Source: Ciceribacter sp. T2.26MG-112.2 (GTDB lineage: Bacteria; Pseudomonadota; Alphaproteobacteria; Rhizobiales; Rhizobiaceae). Taken from it: a DNA stretch of 64,000 bases. The position numbers and the translations under genes are program-made. The stretch spans positions 124,001 through 188,000 of the forward strand of contig NZ_UEYQ01000004.1 of assembly GCF_900492205.1 (NCBI RefSeq), read 5' to 3'. The notes under the pieces were generated by a model, which saw nothing but the letters and a program-made list of their open reading frames with translations, did no database searches and was not told the DNA's origin. Shown piece after piece: positions 7,992 to 16,253 of the stretch (the first letter of the stretch is position 1; each line of letters begins with the position of its first letter).

Positions 7992-8300
7992 ATGGATGCG
8001 ATTCTACCCATTATCCTACAAGTCATAGCGGGCATCATCGGCGGTCAGGCCGTGGGAGCGGCCTTCAAGCAGGCGGCGATGAGCCAATTGCCGAAGATCA
8101 TCAGTGGTGCGCTCGGCGGAGTCGCCGGCGGCACATTGCTGGGTAGCCTGCTGGGCGGCGCCACGGGGGCCGATCCGGCCGCCGGCGGGGCTGCCGGAGG
8201 CATGCTCGGTGGATTGCTGGGCGACGCTATCGGCGGGGCGGCCGGCGGTGCCGTACTGACCGGACTCGTCGGTGCCGTGATGAAAGCGATGGCCAAGTAA
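7992..8300 (+). CDS. Glycine/alanine-rich small membrane protein
   Basis: A 102-residue, very hydrophobic protein with repeated glycine-rich stretches (GGVAGGTLLGSLLGG, GGAAGGMLGGLLG, GGAAGGAVLTGLVG), typical of glycine-zipper membrane proteins. Function unknown. The ATG at 7992 has GGGAGA eight bases upstream; the frame continues further up without a start of comparable quality and through the hairpin at 7944-7978. It is probably a separate small transcript or the second gene after the NepR-like protein; a hairpin at 8352-8375 closes the unit. Confidence 0.65.
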   Translation: MDAILPIILQVIAGIIGGQAVGAAFKQAAMSQLPKIISGALGGVAGGTLLGSLLGGATGADPAAGGAAGGMLGGLLGDAIGGAAGGAVLTGLVGAVMKAMAK

Positions 8301-8351
8301 TCTCAGGTCGTCAGCGTAAGCAATGCGACGATAAAGGCCGATGCGTCGGGA

Positions 8352-8375
8352 GGGCAGGGTTTTGCATCCCTGCCC
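8352..8375. terminator. Hairpin between convergent genes
   Basis: GGGCAGGG and CCCTGCCC form an 8-bp stem around an 8-base loop (TTTTGCAT), between the ends of the glycine-rich protein gene (plus) and the DUF6481 gene (minus). No T-run follows. Confidence 0.45.
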
Positions 8376-8434
8376 GAGCGGGCCTTGGTGTACCCTGCGT
8401 CATTGCGGCAATCGCAAAGGACCGCCGACGCCTA

Positions 8435-8815
8435 TCAGCCCTGTCGCGCTTTTCGGTTGGCATAGCGCTGATCGCGCTTGGCCTTGCGGGCGGCTTCGTC
8501 CTCGATGACCCGGCTGATGCGGGAGGTTTCCGCTTCCAGCCGTGCCTCTGCTTCGGCGCGGCTTGCCGCGTCTGCCGCTTCGGCTTCAGCCTTTGCTGCG
8601 GCCAGCTGCCTGTCCCGTTCCTCAGCCTTGGCGCGTTCTCGCTCGGCGCGGCGTTCTTCGCGGGCGGTTGCCACCGCCAGGCGTTCCGCCTGCTTGGCCT
8701 CGATATGCGGCGCGGCCGCTTCTTTCGCCTTGCGATAATTGTCGAGAAGGATTTTCTTCGCGTCGGCTGTTGCCTTGCGGCGGTCGGACAGGCCGTTGTC
8801 TCTCGTGTTCTTCAA
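8435..8815 (-). CDS. DUF6481 family coiled-coil protein
   Basis: A 126-residue, highly charged protein. Residues about 30-110 form one long Ala/Glu/Arg-rich helix likely to be a coiled coil. The N-terminal motif LSDRRKATADAKKILLDNYRKA fits the DUF6481 family, which has no assigned function and in rhizobia often lies near cold-shock genes, as here. The start is a TTG at 8815, with only a weak GGA upstream; no better start keeps the conserved N-terminus. It is downstream of the 73-residue gene and may be co-transcribed with it. Confidence 0.75.
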   Translation of the reverse strand: MKNTRDNGLSDRRKATADAKKILLDNYRKAKEAAAPHIEAKQAERLAVATAREERRAERERAKAEERDRQLAAAKAEAEAADAASRAEAEARLEAETSRISRVIEDEAARKAKRDQRYANRKARQG

Positions 8816-8938
8816 AGTTCCGCTTTCGGATTGGATCGTTTTCGGGTTTGTGTCGATCGCGCTCGGTCGTACCTTTCGGCATCATATGCTGTCCGCGCGC
8901 GGTTTTTCTCGGGGCGGAGCGGCTTGCCGCTCGTGCCG

Positions 8939-9160
8939 TCAGTCCTTGGCCGGATAGGCCGCGGTCATGCCGTCGGGCGTTGCCGTGCCGCCGGCTTCCT
9001 TCGCCATCCGCAGGGCGCGCAGGCGCATCGTCTTTTCATCGCGCTCCTGAACGACGGCGTCGTTCTCGGAGATGATCCGGTTTCTTGCCAGAAACTGCGA
9101 TTGCGTCTTGCCGAATGCAGCTTCGGCTTGAATGCGGGCCTTGCTCTGTGTCTCTGTCAT
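8939..9160 (-). CDS. Small hypothetical protein downstream of cspA
   Basis: A 73-residue charged, helical protein (MTETQSKARIQAEAAFGKTQ, then RDEKTMRLRALRMAKEAGG). I cannot assign a function. The ATG at 9160 has GAGGAT upstream. It lies between cspA and the DUF6481 gene on the same strand, but the strong terminator after cspA (9205-9231) means it probably needs its own promoter or read-through. Confidence 0.65.
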   Translation of the reverse strand: MTETQSKARIQAEAAFGKTQSQFLARNRIISENDAVVQERDEKTMRLRALRMAKEAGGTATPDGMTAAYPAKD

Positions 9161-9204
9161 GGCAGTGATCCTCGATGGTTTGGTGGCGGTACCGGTTTCC
9201 GGCC

Positions 9205-9231
9205 AAAAAAAAGCCAGGCAAAATGCCTGAC
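9205..9231 (-). terminator. Intrinsic terminator of cspA
   Basis: On the minus strand GTCAGGC-ATTTT-GCCTGGC (7 bp with one T-G pair) is followed at once by eight T residues. This is the clearest Rho-independent terminator in the window. Confidence 0.9.
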
Positions 9232-9298
9232 CTTTCATTGTTCCCGCGCCCTCCTTGGTGCCAGTACATCCGTGGTCACCCGAGAGCACAAAGATCGA

Positions 9299-9508
9299 TC
9301 AGGCAGCCTGAAGCTGACCGGCGGACATCTTGCCCGACTTGTTGTCGCGTTCCATCTCGTAGCCGATCTTCTGGCCTTCGACGATTTCGCGCATGCCGGC
9401 GCGTTCGACGGCGGAGATGTGGACGAACACGTCCGGACCGCCGTTGTCAGGCTGAATGAAGCCGAAGCCCTTGGTGGAATTGAACCATTTAACTGTGCCA
9501 GTGGTCAT
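9299..9508 (-). CDS. cspA: CspA-family cold-shock protein
   Basis: A 69-residue single-stranded nucleic-acid-binding beta-barrel. Both RNA-binding motifs are present: RNP1-like KGFGFIQPD at about residues 12-20 and RNP2-like VFVHISAV at about 27-34. Members melt RNA structures in the cytoplasm. The ATG at 9508 follows AAAGGG; an in-frame ATG five codons upstream is less likely. It has its own strong promoter (9655-9683), a leader of about 140 bases of the kind known to control cspA mRNA by temperature, and its own terminator. Confidence 0.93.
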   Translation of the reverse strand: MTTGTVKWFNSTKGFGFIQPDNGGPDVFVHISAVERAGMREIVEGQKIGYEMERDNKSGKMSAGQLQAA

Positions 9509-9654
9509 GACGAACCCTTTCATAGCAATATTGAGTGCCCGCCGTGCGACTGCACGGGCGGCTGGGTAGCTCGATCTTTATTGAAGGGAAGTTCGTCGAG
9601 GCACTGCGTCAGGGTGCGAAAACAAAAGTCAAACAAGCAAATATCGACAAGCGC

Positions 9655-9683
9655 AAAATAGGTGATCCCACTGCCGATGTCAA
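9655..9683 (-). promoter_or_regulatory. Strong sigma-70 promoter of cspA
   Basis: On the minus strand TTGACA (9683-9678), a 17-base spacer and TATTTT (9660-9655). Transcription would start near 9648, giving a 5' leader of about 140 bases before the cspA start codon. Confidence 0.8.
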
Positions 9684-9788
9684 CTTTTAGTTTCGATTTG
9701 TGCCGAATCCATCATTTTCAGTTGAACCCGCGGGCTGAAATAATGGGCGGCCTGGCTTCATTGCTTCCAATGGCGATGGCCGCTCGCC

Positions 9789-10541
9789 TTAGCCGTTCCG
9801 GGTGCGGTACCGCTTGATGTCGGCGGCGAGCGGGAAGGATGCGAAGAGGCCGAGCGGCAGGGCAAAAAGGGCTGCGACCGGAAGGCCGAAACGGCTGAAC
9901 AAAAGCGCGCCGGCAATGCCCCCGGAGAAGAACAGGCCGATCAGCGAAAGAAGCAGGGCGAGTTTGCCACGGTCGGCGATGACCGGTGCAAGGTCGGGTC
10001 GCTTGGGATCGTTGCGGTAGAACAGTTTGCCGATTTCGATGCCCGCGTCGGTGACGAGGCCAGTGACATGCGTGGTGCGGATACGGGCGCCCGACAGCTT
10101 GGTGATGATGGCGTTCTGCAGGCCCATGATGAAGCACAGGAGGCTGATCGTCAGCAGGATGGTGGAGAAAGAGCCCGACGTGAGGAAAAACCCCGACAAG
10201 CCGAATATCAGCAACAGCAGCGCCTCCACGCCGAGCGGCAGGGCATATTCGGATTCGAGCGCGCGGCGGCGTGCCCAGTTGATCAGGATCGCCGAACTGG
10301 CCGCGCCGAAGATGAAGGACGCCAGAGAGGAAACGCCGACGATCACCAGGGAGCGATTGCCGAGCACCATGTTGTCGGCGATGGCCGATACGATGCCGGA
10401 CATGTGCGAGGTGTATTGCGCCACGGCCATGAAGCCCCCGGCATTCACCGCGCCGGCGACGAAGGTCAGATAGAAGGCGAGGTGACGGTCGCTGTCTTCG
10501 TTGCGCTCGCGGGCGGCAAGTCCACCCAAATAATATCTCAT
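9789..10541 (-). CDS. YoaK/DUF1275 family membrane protein
   Basis: A 250-residue protein with six or so hydrophobic helices. The opening AFYLTFVAGAVNAGGFMAV and the later GLQNAIITKLSGARIRTTHVTGLVTD are the family signature of YoaK (DUF1275). The function is not well established. I chose the ATG at 10541 (GGGAAA upstream); a TTG four codons earlier (10553) with CGGGAG upstream is an equally possible start. It is a single gene, in the same direction as cspA but separated from it by the cspA promoter. Confidence 0.85.
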   Translation of the reverse strand: MRYYLGGLAARERNEDSDRHLAFYLTFVAGAVNAGGFMAVAQYTSHMSGIVSAIADNMVLGNRSLVIVGVSSLASFIFGAASSAILINWARRRALESEYALPLGVEALLLLIFGLSGFFLTSGSFSTILLTISLLCFIMGLQNAIITKLSGARIRTTHVTGLVTDAGIEIGKLFYRNDPKRPDLAPVIADRGKLALLLSLIGLFFSGGIAGALLFSRFGLPVAALFALPLGLFASFPLAADIKRYRTRNG

Positions 10542-10679
10542 GCTGTTTCCCAAAGGCTCCCGGCGGCTGGCCGGAGAGAAAAAGCAATCCTCGTTCCGAA
10601 TCGTAAACAGCCCTCAAACATGGCGACAGGATAGCATGAAAGAGTCATGGTCTTCGACTCTTAGGCCGCAGATTGTCGC

Positions 10680-10931
10680 TCATCGGCGTTCGGCAAGCGC
10701 CATGCCCAGACCTTCGATTTCGACGAAGATAGCGCCGCCCTTTTCCAAGGCGTGGAGCAATTGGGCAGCGGTTGCGCGATGCAGTTCATGCCGCGCGCCT
10801 TCATAGTCTCGGATCGTGCTGCGCGACACTTGCGAATGCTCGGCAAGGTCCGCCTGCGTCCAATCGAGCATGCCGCGGGCAGCGCGGCAGAGCGCCGGTG
10901 TAAGAATCGGTGACGGCGTGCCTTGACCCAT
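10680..10931 (-). CDS. Small XRE-family transcriptional regulator
   Basis: An 83-residue protein that is essentially one helix-turn-helix: ALCRAARGMLDWTQADLAEHS, then SRSTIRDYEGARH. The C-terminal tail (GGAIFVEIEGLGMALAERR) is typical of this short XRE group in rhizobia. The ATG at 10931 sits three bases from a 31-base nested dyad (10934-10964), so autoregulation is likely. It is divergent from the YbaL-type antiporter gene, whose promoter would overlap the same dyad, making the antiporter its probable target. Confidence 0.8.
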   Translation of the reverse strand: MGQGTPSPILTPALCRAARGMLDWTQADLAEHSQVSRSTIRDYEGARHELHRATAAQLLHALEKGGAIFVEIEGLGMALAERR

Positions 10932-10933
10932 GA

Positions 10934-10964
10934 GTCTATAGTGACCATATTGGTTGATATAGAC
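10934..10964. promoter_or_regulatory. Nested dyad operator between the XRE gene and the antiporter gene
   Basis: The outer arms GTCTATA/TATAGAC (10934-10940, 10958-10964) and inner arms ACCA/TGGT (10944-10954) share one centre at 10949. A TATAAT -10 for the XRE gene lies just beyond it (minus strand, 10970-10965). A plus-strand promoter (TTGACC 10923-10928, 17 bases, CATATT 10946-10951) overlaps the centre. Confidence 0.65.
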
Positions 10965-11005
10965 ATTATATAGCACTTTTCTTCTGACATTTCCAGCGAG
11001 GCCCG

Positions 11006-12811
11006 ATGCTCCACGAGACGCCCTTGATTTCCACCATTGTCGGCGGTCTCGTCCTGGCTTTCGCTTTCGGTTATGTCGCCCATCGGTTTCGTCTGCCGCC
11101 CCTGGTCGGCTATCTGTTTGCCGGGATCCTGGTCGGCCCCCACACGCCGGGTTTCGTTGCCGACCAACACCTCGCCCCAGAACTCGCAGAAATCGGCGTA
11201 ATCCTGCTGATGTTCGGGGTCGGTCTGCACTTTTCACTCAAGGATCTGCTGTCGGTGCGCGGCGTCGCCGTGCCGGGGGCGATCGCGCAGATCGGGTTCG
11301 CCACTCTGCTCGGTTGGGGCATGGGCTGGCTGATGGGCTGGCCGATCGGCGGCGGCCTGGTCTTCGGCCTGGCGCTTTCGGTCGCATCGACCGTGGTCCT
11401 GTTGAAGGCCTTGCAGGAGCGGCGGCTGGTCGAGACCGAGCGTGGCAAGATCGCCGTCGGCTGGCTGATCGTCGAGGATCTGGCCATGGTCCTGGCCCTT
11501 GTGCTGATACCGGCCTTTGCCAATAGCGGCGAAGCGGGCGGTCACGCCGACCCGCTGTCGACGGCGGTTGCCGGGCTGCTCGACATCGAACTCAATCTCG
11601 GCTGGGTGCTGGGGCTCACCCTCCTCAAGGTCGGCGCCTTTCTGGGCCTGATGCTGGTCATCGGGCGGCGTGTCATCCCGTGGATGCTCCATGCCATCGC
11701 CCATAGCGGCTCGCGCGAGCTCTTCCGTCTCGGCGTGCTGGCGTTGGCGCTGGGCGTCGCCTTCGGCTCGGCCCAGCTGTTCGGCGTGTCGCTGGCGCTC
11801 GGCGCTTTCTTTGCCGGCATGGTGCTGGCGGAGAGCGAGCTTTCGCACCGGGCCGCGCAGGAGAGCCTGCCGCTGCGCGATGCCTTCGCGGTGTTGTTCT
11901 TCGTCTCGGTCGGCATGCTGTTTGATCCGAATATCCTGGTCGACAGCCCGCTCAAGGTCCTCGCCGTCGTCTTCATCATCCTGATCGGCAAGTCGCTCGC
12001 GGCCTTTCTCATCGTGCGCGCCTTCGGCATGCCGACCGGCACTGCACTCACTATTTCGGCCAGCCTGGCGCAGATCGGCGAATTCTCGTTCATCCTCGCC
12101 GAACTCGGCGTCGGCCTTAGACTTCTACCGGAAGAAGGTCGCGATCTGATCCTCGCCGGCGCGATCATTTCGATCATCCTCAATCCGGTCATGTTCTATC
12201 TTGCGGAGCGGGTCATTCCAAAAATGGAAGCCCGCCTTGTGCCGAAGGGCGGGGGCGCGGCGGCGGCGACCGAGGACGCCACCGTGAATGCCGTCGAGGC
12301 TGGCAATGCCGTTGGCCCCGAAGAGCGCATGGCCAACGGCGAGAGCGAAGCACAGACCACAGCGACAAGCACGCTGACGGACCATGCGATCGTTGTCGGT
12401 TGCGGTCGCGTCGGCAAGATCGTCATCGACAACTTGCGCGCCAATGGTGTCCCCTTCCTCGTCGTCGAAGATTCCGATCGGCCGCTGGAGGAACTGTTGC
12501 GGCAGCAGACGGAGGTGCTCATGGGTAACGCCACCTCGCCCAGGGTGTTGGAGCTTGCCAATATTGCCGCGGCCAAGAGCATCGTGGTAGCCATCCCGAA
12601 CGCCTTCGAGGCCGGCAACGTGATCCAGCGAGCCCGCGAGATCAATCCCGCCATCCTCATTCTCGCCCGTGCGCATACCGATGCCGAGGTCGAGCATCTG
12701 CTGAAGCTGGGTGCCGACCGGGTGATCATGGGCGAACGGGAGATCGCCAACGGCATGCTGGCGAGCCTTGACCAGGTTCATTGGCCGGCCATTTCGCAGG
12801 AAGAAGGCTGA
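11006..12811 (+). CDS. YbaL/KefB-type monovalent cation:proton antiporter (CPA2)
   Basis: A 601-residue inner-membrane protein. Residues about 1-400 form the Na+/H+-exchanger domain with 12 or so helices, including RLPPLVGYLFAGILVGPHTPGF and GWLIVEDLAMVLALVLIP, the ion-binding region. Residues about 455-590 form a cytosolic TrkA-N nucleotide-binding domain (IVVGCGRVGKIV), as in KefB/YbaL. It probably exports K+ or Na+ in exchange for protons, gated by NAD(H) or a thiol adduct. The start at 11006 lies 41 bases after the XRE dyad. katE follows, but from its own promoter. Confidence 0.88.
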   Translation: MLHETPLISTIVGGLVLAFAFGYVAHRFRLPPLVGYLFAGILVGPHTPGFVADQHLAPELAEIGVILLMFGVGLHFSLKDLLSVRGVAVPGAIAQIGFATLLGWGMGWLMGWPIGGGLVFGLALSVASTVVLLKALQERRLVETERGKIAVGWLIVEDLAMVLALVLIPAFANSGEAGGHADPLSTAVAGLLDIELNLGWVLGLTLLKVGAFLGLMLVIGRRVIPWMLHAIAHSGSRELFRLGVLALALGVAFGSAQLFGVSLALGAFFAGMVLAESELSHRAAQESLPLRDAFAVLFFVSVGMLFDPNILVDSPLKVLAVVFIILIGKSLAAFLIVRAFGMPTGTALTISASLAQIGEFSFILAELGVGLRLLPEEGRDLILAGAIISIILNPVMFYLAERVIPKMEARLVPKGGGAAAATEDATVNAVEAGNAVGPEERMANGESEAQTTATSTLTDHAIVVGCGRVGKIVIDNLRANGVPFLVVEDSDRPLEELLRQQTEVLMGNATSPRVLELANIAAAKSIVVAIPNAFEAGNVIQRAREINPAILILARAHTDAEVEHLLKLGADRVIMGEREIANGMLASLDQVHWPAISQEEG

Positions 12812-12831
12812 CCTGACCCCCGCAGTTCGAG

Positions 12832-12856
12832 GGAACTAATACACGCCTGTCGTGTT
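12832..12856 (+). promoter_or_regulatory. EcfG-type (general stress sigma factor) promoter of katE
   Basis: GGAAC, 17 bases, then GTT fits the alphaproteobacterial EcfG (RpoE2) consensus GGAAC-N16/17-GTT. It lies 37 bases before the katE ATG and after the antiporter stop. Confidence 0.7.
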
Positions 12857-12892
12857 CTCGTGGGAGTCCATCCTCGTTCCCGGAGAATCGCT

Positions 12893-15034
12893 ATGGCCAA
12901 GAAGACCACCAAGGCAGTCCCCTCTGATTCCGCAGGCATTCATGACCAGTCACTCGTGCGAGGCGCCGGCGGTGAGTTGCACCAGACCGCGGAGGCGCAT
13001 GATGCACCGGTGATGACCACGGCGCAGGGCGGACCGGTCGCCGACGACCAGAATACGCTGCGTGTCGGCGCGCGCGGGCCGCTCGCCATGGATGATTTCC
13101 ATTTCCGCGAAAAGCTGTTCCATTTCGACCATGAGCGCATCCCGGAACGCGTCGTTCATGCGCGCGGCTATGGCGCCCATGGTTATTTCGAGACCTATGA
13201 TTCGCTTGCCGCCTACACCAAGGCCGATCTCTTCCAGCGCAAAGGTGAAAAGACCCCCGCCTTCGTCCGCTTCTCCACGGTTGCCGGCAACAAGGGCTCG
13301 TTCGACCTTGCCCGGGATGTTCGCGGCTTTGCGGTCAAGATCTATACCAAGGAGGGCAATTGGGATCTCGTCGGCAACAATATCCCGGTCTTCTTCATCC
13401 AGGATGCCATCAAGTTTCCCGACCTTGTCCATGCCGCCAAACAGGAGCCGGACCGCGATTTCCCCCAGGCGCAGACGGCACACGACAACTTCTGGGACTT
13501 CATTTCGCTGACGCCGGAAAGCATGCACATGATCATGTGGACCATGTCGGATCGCGCCATTCCGCGATCGTTCCGTTTCATGGAAGGTTTCGGTGTCCAT
13601 ACGTTCCGCTTCGTCAACGCCAAGGATGAGTCGACCTTCGTGAAGTTCCATTGGAAGCCGAAGCTCGGCCTGCAATCGGTGGCGTGGAACGAGGCGGTGA
13701 AGATCAACGGCGCCGATCCGGATTTCCATCGTCGCGATCTCTGGCAGTCGATCCAGTCGGGCAACTTCCCGGAATGGGAGTTGCAGGTGCAGCTGTTCGA
13801 CCAGGCCTTCGCCGACAGCTTCGATTTCGACGTGCTCGATCCGACGAAGATCATCCCGGAGGAAATCCTGCCGCCGCAGCCGATCGGCCGACTGGTGCTC
13901 GATCGCATGCCGGATAATTTCTTCGCCGAGACCGAGCAGGTGGCGTTCATGACGCAGAACGTGCCCCCGGGCATCGACTTCTCCAACGATCCGCTGCTGC
14001 AGGGTCGCAACTTTTCCTATCTCGACACCCAGCTGAAACGTCTCGGCGGGCCGAATTTCACCCATATTCCGATCAATGCGCCGAAATGTCCGTTCGCCCA
14101 TTTCCAGCAGGACGGGCACATGGCCATGCAAAATCCGGTCGGGCGGGTGAACTACCAGCCCAATTCCTGGGGCGAGGGTCCGCGCGAATCGCCGGTCAAG
14201 GGCTTCCGGCATTTCCCCGCCGAGGAGCAAGGCCAGAAGGTGCGGCTGAGGCCCGAGAGCTTCGCCGACCATTACAGCCAGGCGCGGCAGTTCTACATCA
14301 GCCAGACCCCGGCGGAGCAGCGCCATATCGCCAATGCGTTGACCTTCGAGCTCAGCAAGGTCGAGACGCCGGTGATCCGCGAGCGCGTGGTGTCTCATCT
14401 GCTCAATATTGACGAGACGCTGGCGAGCACGGTCGCGGCCAAGCTGGGACTGAAGACGATGCCCAAACCGGCGGATGCGGCGGTCGAGACCCGCCAGGAT
14501 CTCGAGCCCTCGCCGGCGCTCAGCATCTTGCTCAATGGCCCGGAGCGGTTCGAGGGCCGCAAGCTCGGTATCCTTGTGACCGATGGCGTCGATGCCGCCC
14601 TGCTGAAGGCGCTGACATCAGCCGTCACCAAGGAAAAGGCGATGGTCGAGATCATCGCGCCGAAGGTTGGTGGCGTGACCGCCTCGGACGGAAGCTGGGT
14701 CGTCGCACAGCAGATGATCGACGGCGGGCCGTCGGTTCTCTATGACGCCGTGGCGGTATTGCCGTCTCCCGAGGCGGTCGATGAACTCGCGACCGAGGCG
14801 ACGGCACGGGATTTCGTCGCCGATGCCTTCCAGCATTGCAAGTTCATCGGTCACGTCGAGGCGGCGATGCCGCTGCTCAAGAAAGCCGGTATTGCCGACA
14901 GTCTCGACGAAGGGGTGATCGCGCTTGGATCGGCAAAGGACGTCACGGCCTTCGTGAAGGAACTCGGCAAGTTGCGGCTGTGGTCGCGCGAACCCGGCGT
15001 GAAACACGGCAAGGCTTCGATTCCGGTCAAGTGA
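12893..15034 (+). CDS. katE: Large-subunit (HPII-type) catalase
   Basis: A 713-residue clade II catalase that breaks down hydrogen peroxide in the cytoplasm. The catalytic His is in RVVHARG and the Asn in the [14 protein letters not shown] region; the proximal heme-ligand motif is [15 protein letters not shown]. Residues about 560-710 form the extra DJ-1/GATase-like C-terminal domain of large-subunit catalases ([16 protein letters not shown]). The ATG at 12893 has CGGAGA upstream; an in-frame ATG 33 bases earlier lacks a site. The EcfG promoter predicts induction in general stress and stationary phase. A GC-rich hairpin follows. Confidence 0.95.
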   Translation: MAKKTTKAVPSDSAGIHDQSLVRGAGGELHQTAEAHDAPVMTTAQGGPVADDQNTLRVGARGPLAMDDFHFREKLFHFDHERIPERVVHARGYGAHGYFETYDSLAAYTKADLFQRKGEKTPAFVRFSTVAGNKGSFDLARDVRGFAVKIYTKEGNWDLVGNNIPVFFIQDAIKFPDLVHAAKQEPDRDFPQAQTAHDNFWDFISLTPESMHMIMWTMSDRAIPRSFRFMEGFGVHTFRFVNAKDESTFVKFHWKPKLGLQSVAWNEAVKINGADPDFHRRDLWQSIQSGNFPEWELQVQLFDQAFADSFDFDVLDPTKIIPEEILPPQPIGRLVLDRMPDNFFAETEQVAFMTQNVPPGIDFSNDPLLQGRNFSYLDTQLKRLGGPNFTHIPINAPKCPFAHFQQDGHMAMQNPVGRVNYQPNSWGEGPRESPVKGFRHFPAEEQGQKVRLRPESFADHYSQARQFYISQTPAEQRHIANALTFELSKVETPVIRERVVSHLLNIDETLASTVAAKLGLKTMPKPADAAVETRQDLEPSPALSILLNGPERFEGRKLGILVTDGVDAALLKALTSAVTKEKAMVEIIAPKVGGVTASDGSWVVAQQMIDGGPSVLYDAVAVLPSPEAVDELATEATARDFVADAFQHCKFIGHVEAAMPLLKKAGIADSLDEGVIALGSAKDVTAFVKELGKLRLWSREPGVKHGKASIPVK

Positions 15035-15057
15035 TCGCGGCACCGGTTTGGAGAGAA

Positions 15058-15092
15058 TGGCGTCGGTCGCGCGTTGGGCGCGGCCGACGCCA
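15058..15092. terminator. Hairpin after katE
   Basis: TGGCGTCGGTCGCGC pairs with GCGCGGCCGACGCCA (one G-T pair) around a 5-base loop. It lies between the convergent katE and the AraC-type regulator gene. No T-run follows. Confidence 0.6.
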
Positions 15093-15125
15093 ATTCGGAG
15101 CGATGGCGGGGTCGCTTTCAGTCAG

Positions 15126-16124
15126 TCAGTCTTCCGATTGCTTGCCCTGCTGCCCGACGATCGAAAATCGCATGCGGTATTCGCCGGGAGACACGCCGAC
15201 GATCTTGCGGAAGACCTTGCGAAAGGCGTTGGTGTCTTCGTACCCGCTTGCCCAGGCAATCTGTTCGATCGACAGGTCGGACTGTTCGAGCAAGTCGCGC
15301 GCCTTGGCGATCCGCAGGCGCTGATAATACTCGGTCGGATTGAGGCCCGTCGCCTTCTGGAAACGACGCAGGAAGGTCCGCTCGCCGAGCCCCGCCCGCT
15401 CCGCCATCACCACAATGTTGACGCCCCGGAAATCGGTTCCGTGCAGCCAGTGCTGGATGCCAAGGATGACCGTGTCGCCGTGGTCGAGCCGCGGAATGAA
15501 CTTCGAATAGAAACTCTGCTCGCGGGCCCCCGGATCGATCAGCATGAAGCGGGCGGTCGCCAGCATCACGCTTGTGCCGAGCAGGCGATCGATCAGCCGC
15601 AGCCCCAGATCCGTCCAGGCCATCATGCCGCCGGCGGTAATGATATCACCCTCGTCTAGCAGCATCTTGTCGGTGTCGATGCGAATGTCCGGATGGCGTT
15701 TGGCGATCGTCTCGCCATGCAGCCAATGGGTCGTCGCCGAGCGACCGGACAGGAGCCCCGTCTGGGCGAGCAGCGAAGCGCCGCCGCAGGCCGAGCAGAT
15801 GATGGCGCCCGCTCGGTGATGCCCGCGGATCCACTCGGGGAATCCGCCCATGCGTTCACCGAAGGGCAGTTCCTCGCCGATGGCGGGCGGTAGAACGACC
15901 GCGACCGGACGCCCCTCCCTCTCGGATGGATGCGTGTCGAAAACCTTCGACACCAGGCTCGCCGCGTCGGTCTCGTAGTGGCTGACCCTCAGCCGGCGGC
16001 TTTGCGGCGCCGAGTGCTGGGTATCATACCTCTCCGCCACCGCGAACATGTCCGTCAGTCCATGCACGGACGCTCGCCAGACATCGGGATAGTTGGCGAT
16101 GGCGATCTCAACCGTATCGTTCAT
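15126..16124 (-). CDS. GlxA-type AraC-family regulator (DJ-1 domain plus HTH)
   Basis: A 332-residue transcription factor. Residues about 1-190 are a DJ-1/PfpI-like domain with the SACGGASLLAQTG nucleophile-elbow region. Residues about 225-325 carry two AraC helix-turn-helices (GLGERTFLRRFQKATGLNP and LSIEQIAWASGYEDTNAFRKVF). The ligand is unknown. Start choice is uncertain: ATG 16124 gives a family-typical N-terminus, an in-frame ATG at 16169 adds 15 residues, and neither has a strong ribosome site. It is divergent from the alpha/beta hydrolase gene, its likely target. Confidence 0.85.
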   Translation of the reverse strand: MNDTVEIAIANYPDVWRASVHGLTDMFAVAERYDTQHSAPQSRRLRVSHYETDAASLVSKVFDTHPSEREGRPVAVVLPPAIGEELPFGERMGGFPEWIRGHHRAGAIICSACGGASLLAQTGLLSGRSATTHWLHGETIAKRHPDIRIDTDKMLLDEGDIITAGGMMAWTDLGLRLIDRLLGTSVMLATARFMLIDPGAREQSFYSKFIPRLDHGDTVILGIQHWLHGTDFRGVNIVVMAERAGLGERTFLRRFQKATGLNPTEYYQRLRIAKARDLLEQSDLSIEQIAWASGYEDTNAFRKVFRKIVGVSPGEYRMRFSIVGQQGKQSED

Positions 16125-16137
16125 CAAGTGCTTTGTC

Positions 16138-16157
16138 ACTTGTGACCCTGTACTTGT
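16138..16157. promoter_or_regulatory. Direct repeats between the GlxA-type regulator and the hydrolase
   Basis: ACTTGT occurs at 16138-16143 and 16152-16157 (14 bases apart), and GTCAC-TT-GTGAC overlaps the first copy. Paired direct repeats are typical of AraC-family sites. Weak evidence. Confidence 0.3.
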
Positions 16158-16253
16158 CAATTTTGCCATTCGTGTGGCGGTGCGCCTGCCCTTATCACAA
16201 CAACCAGCGCTCCGGAACGCCAAAGCACTCGAGAGACAGGAAAGCAGACCAGC

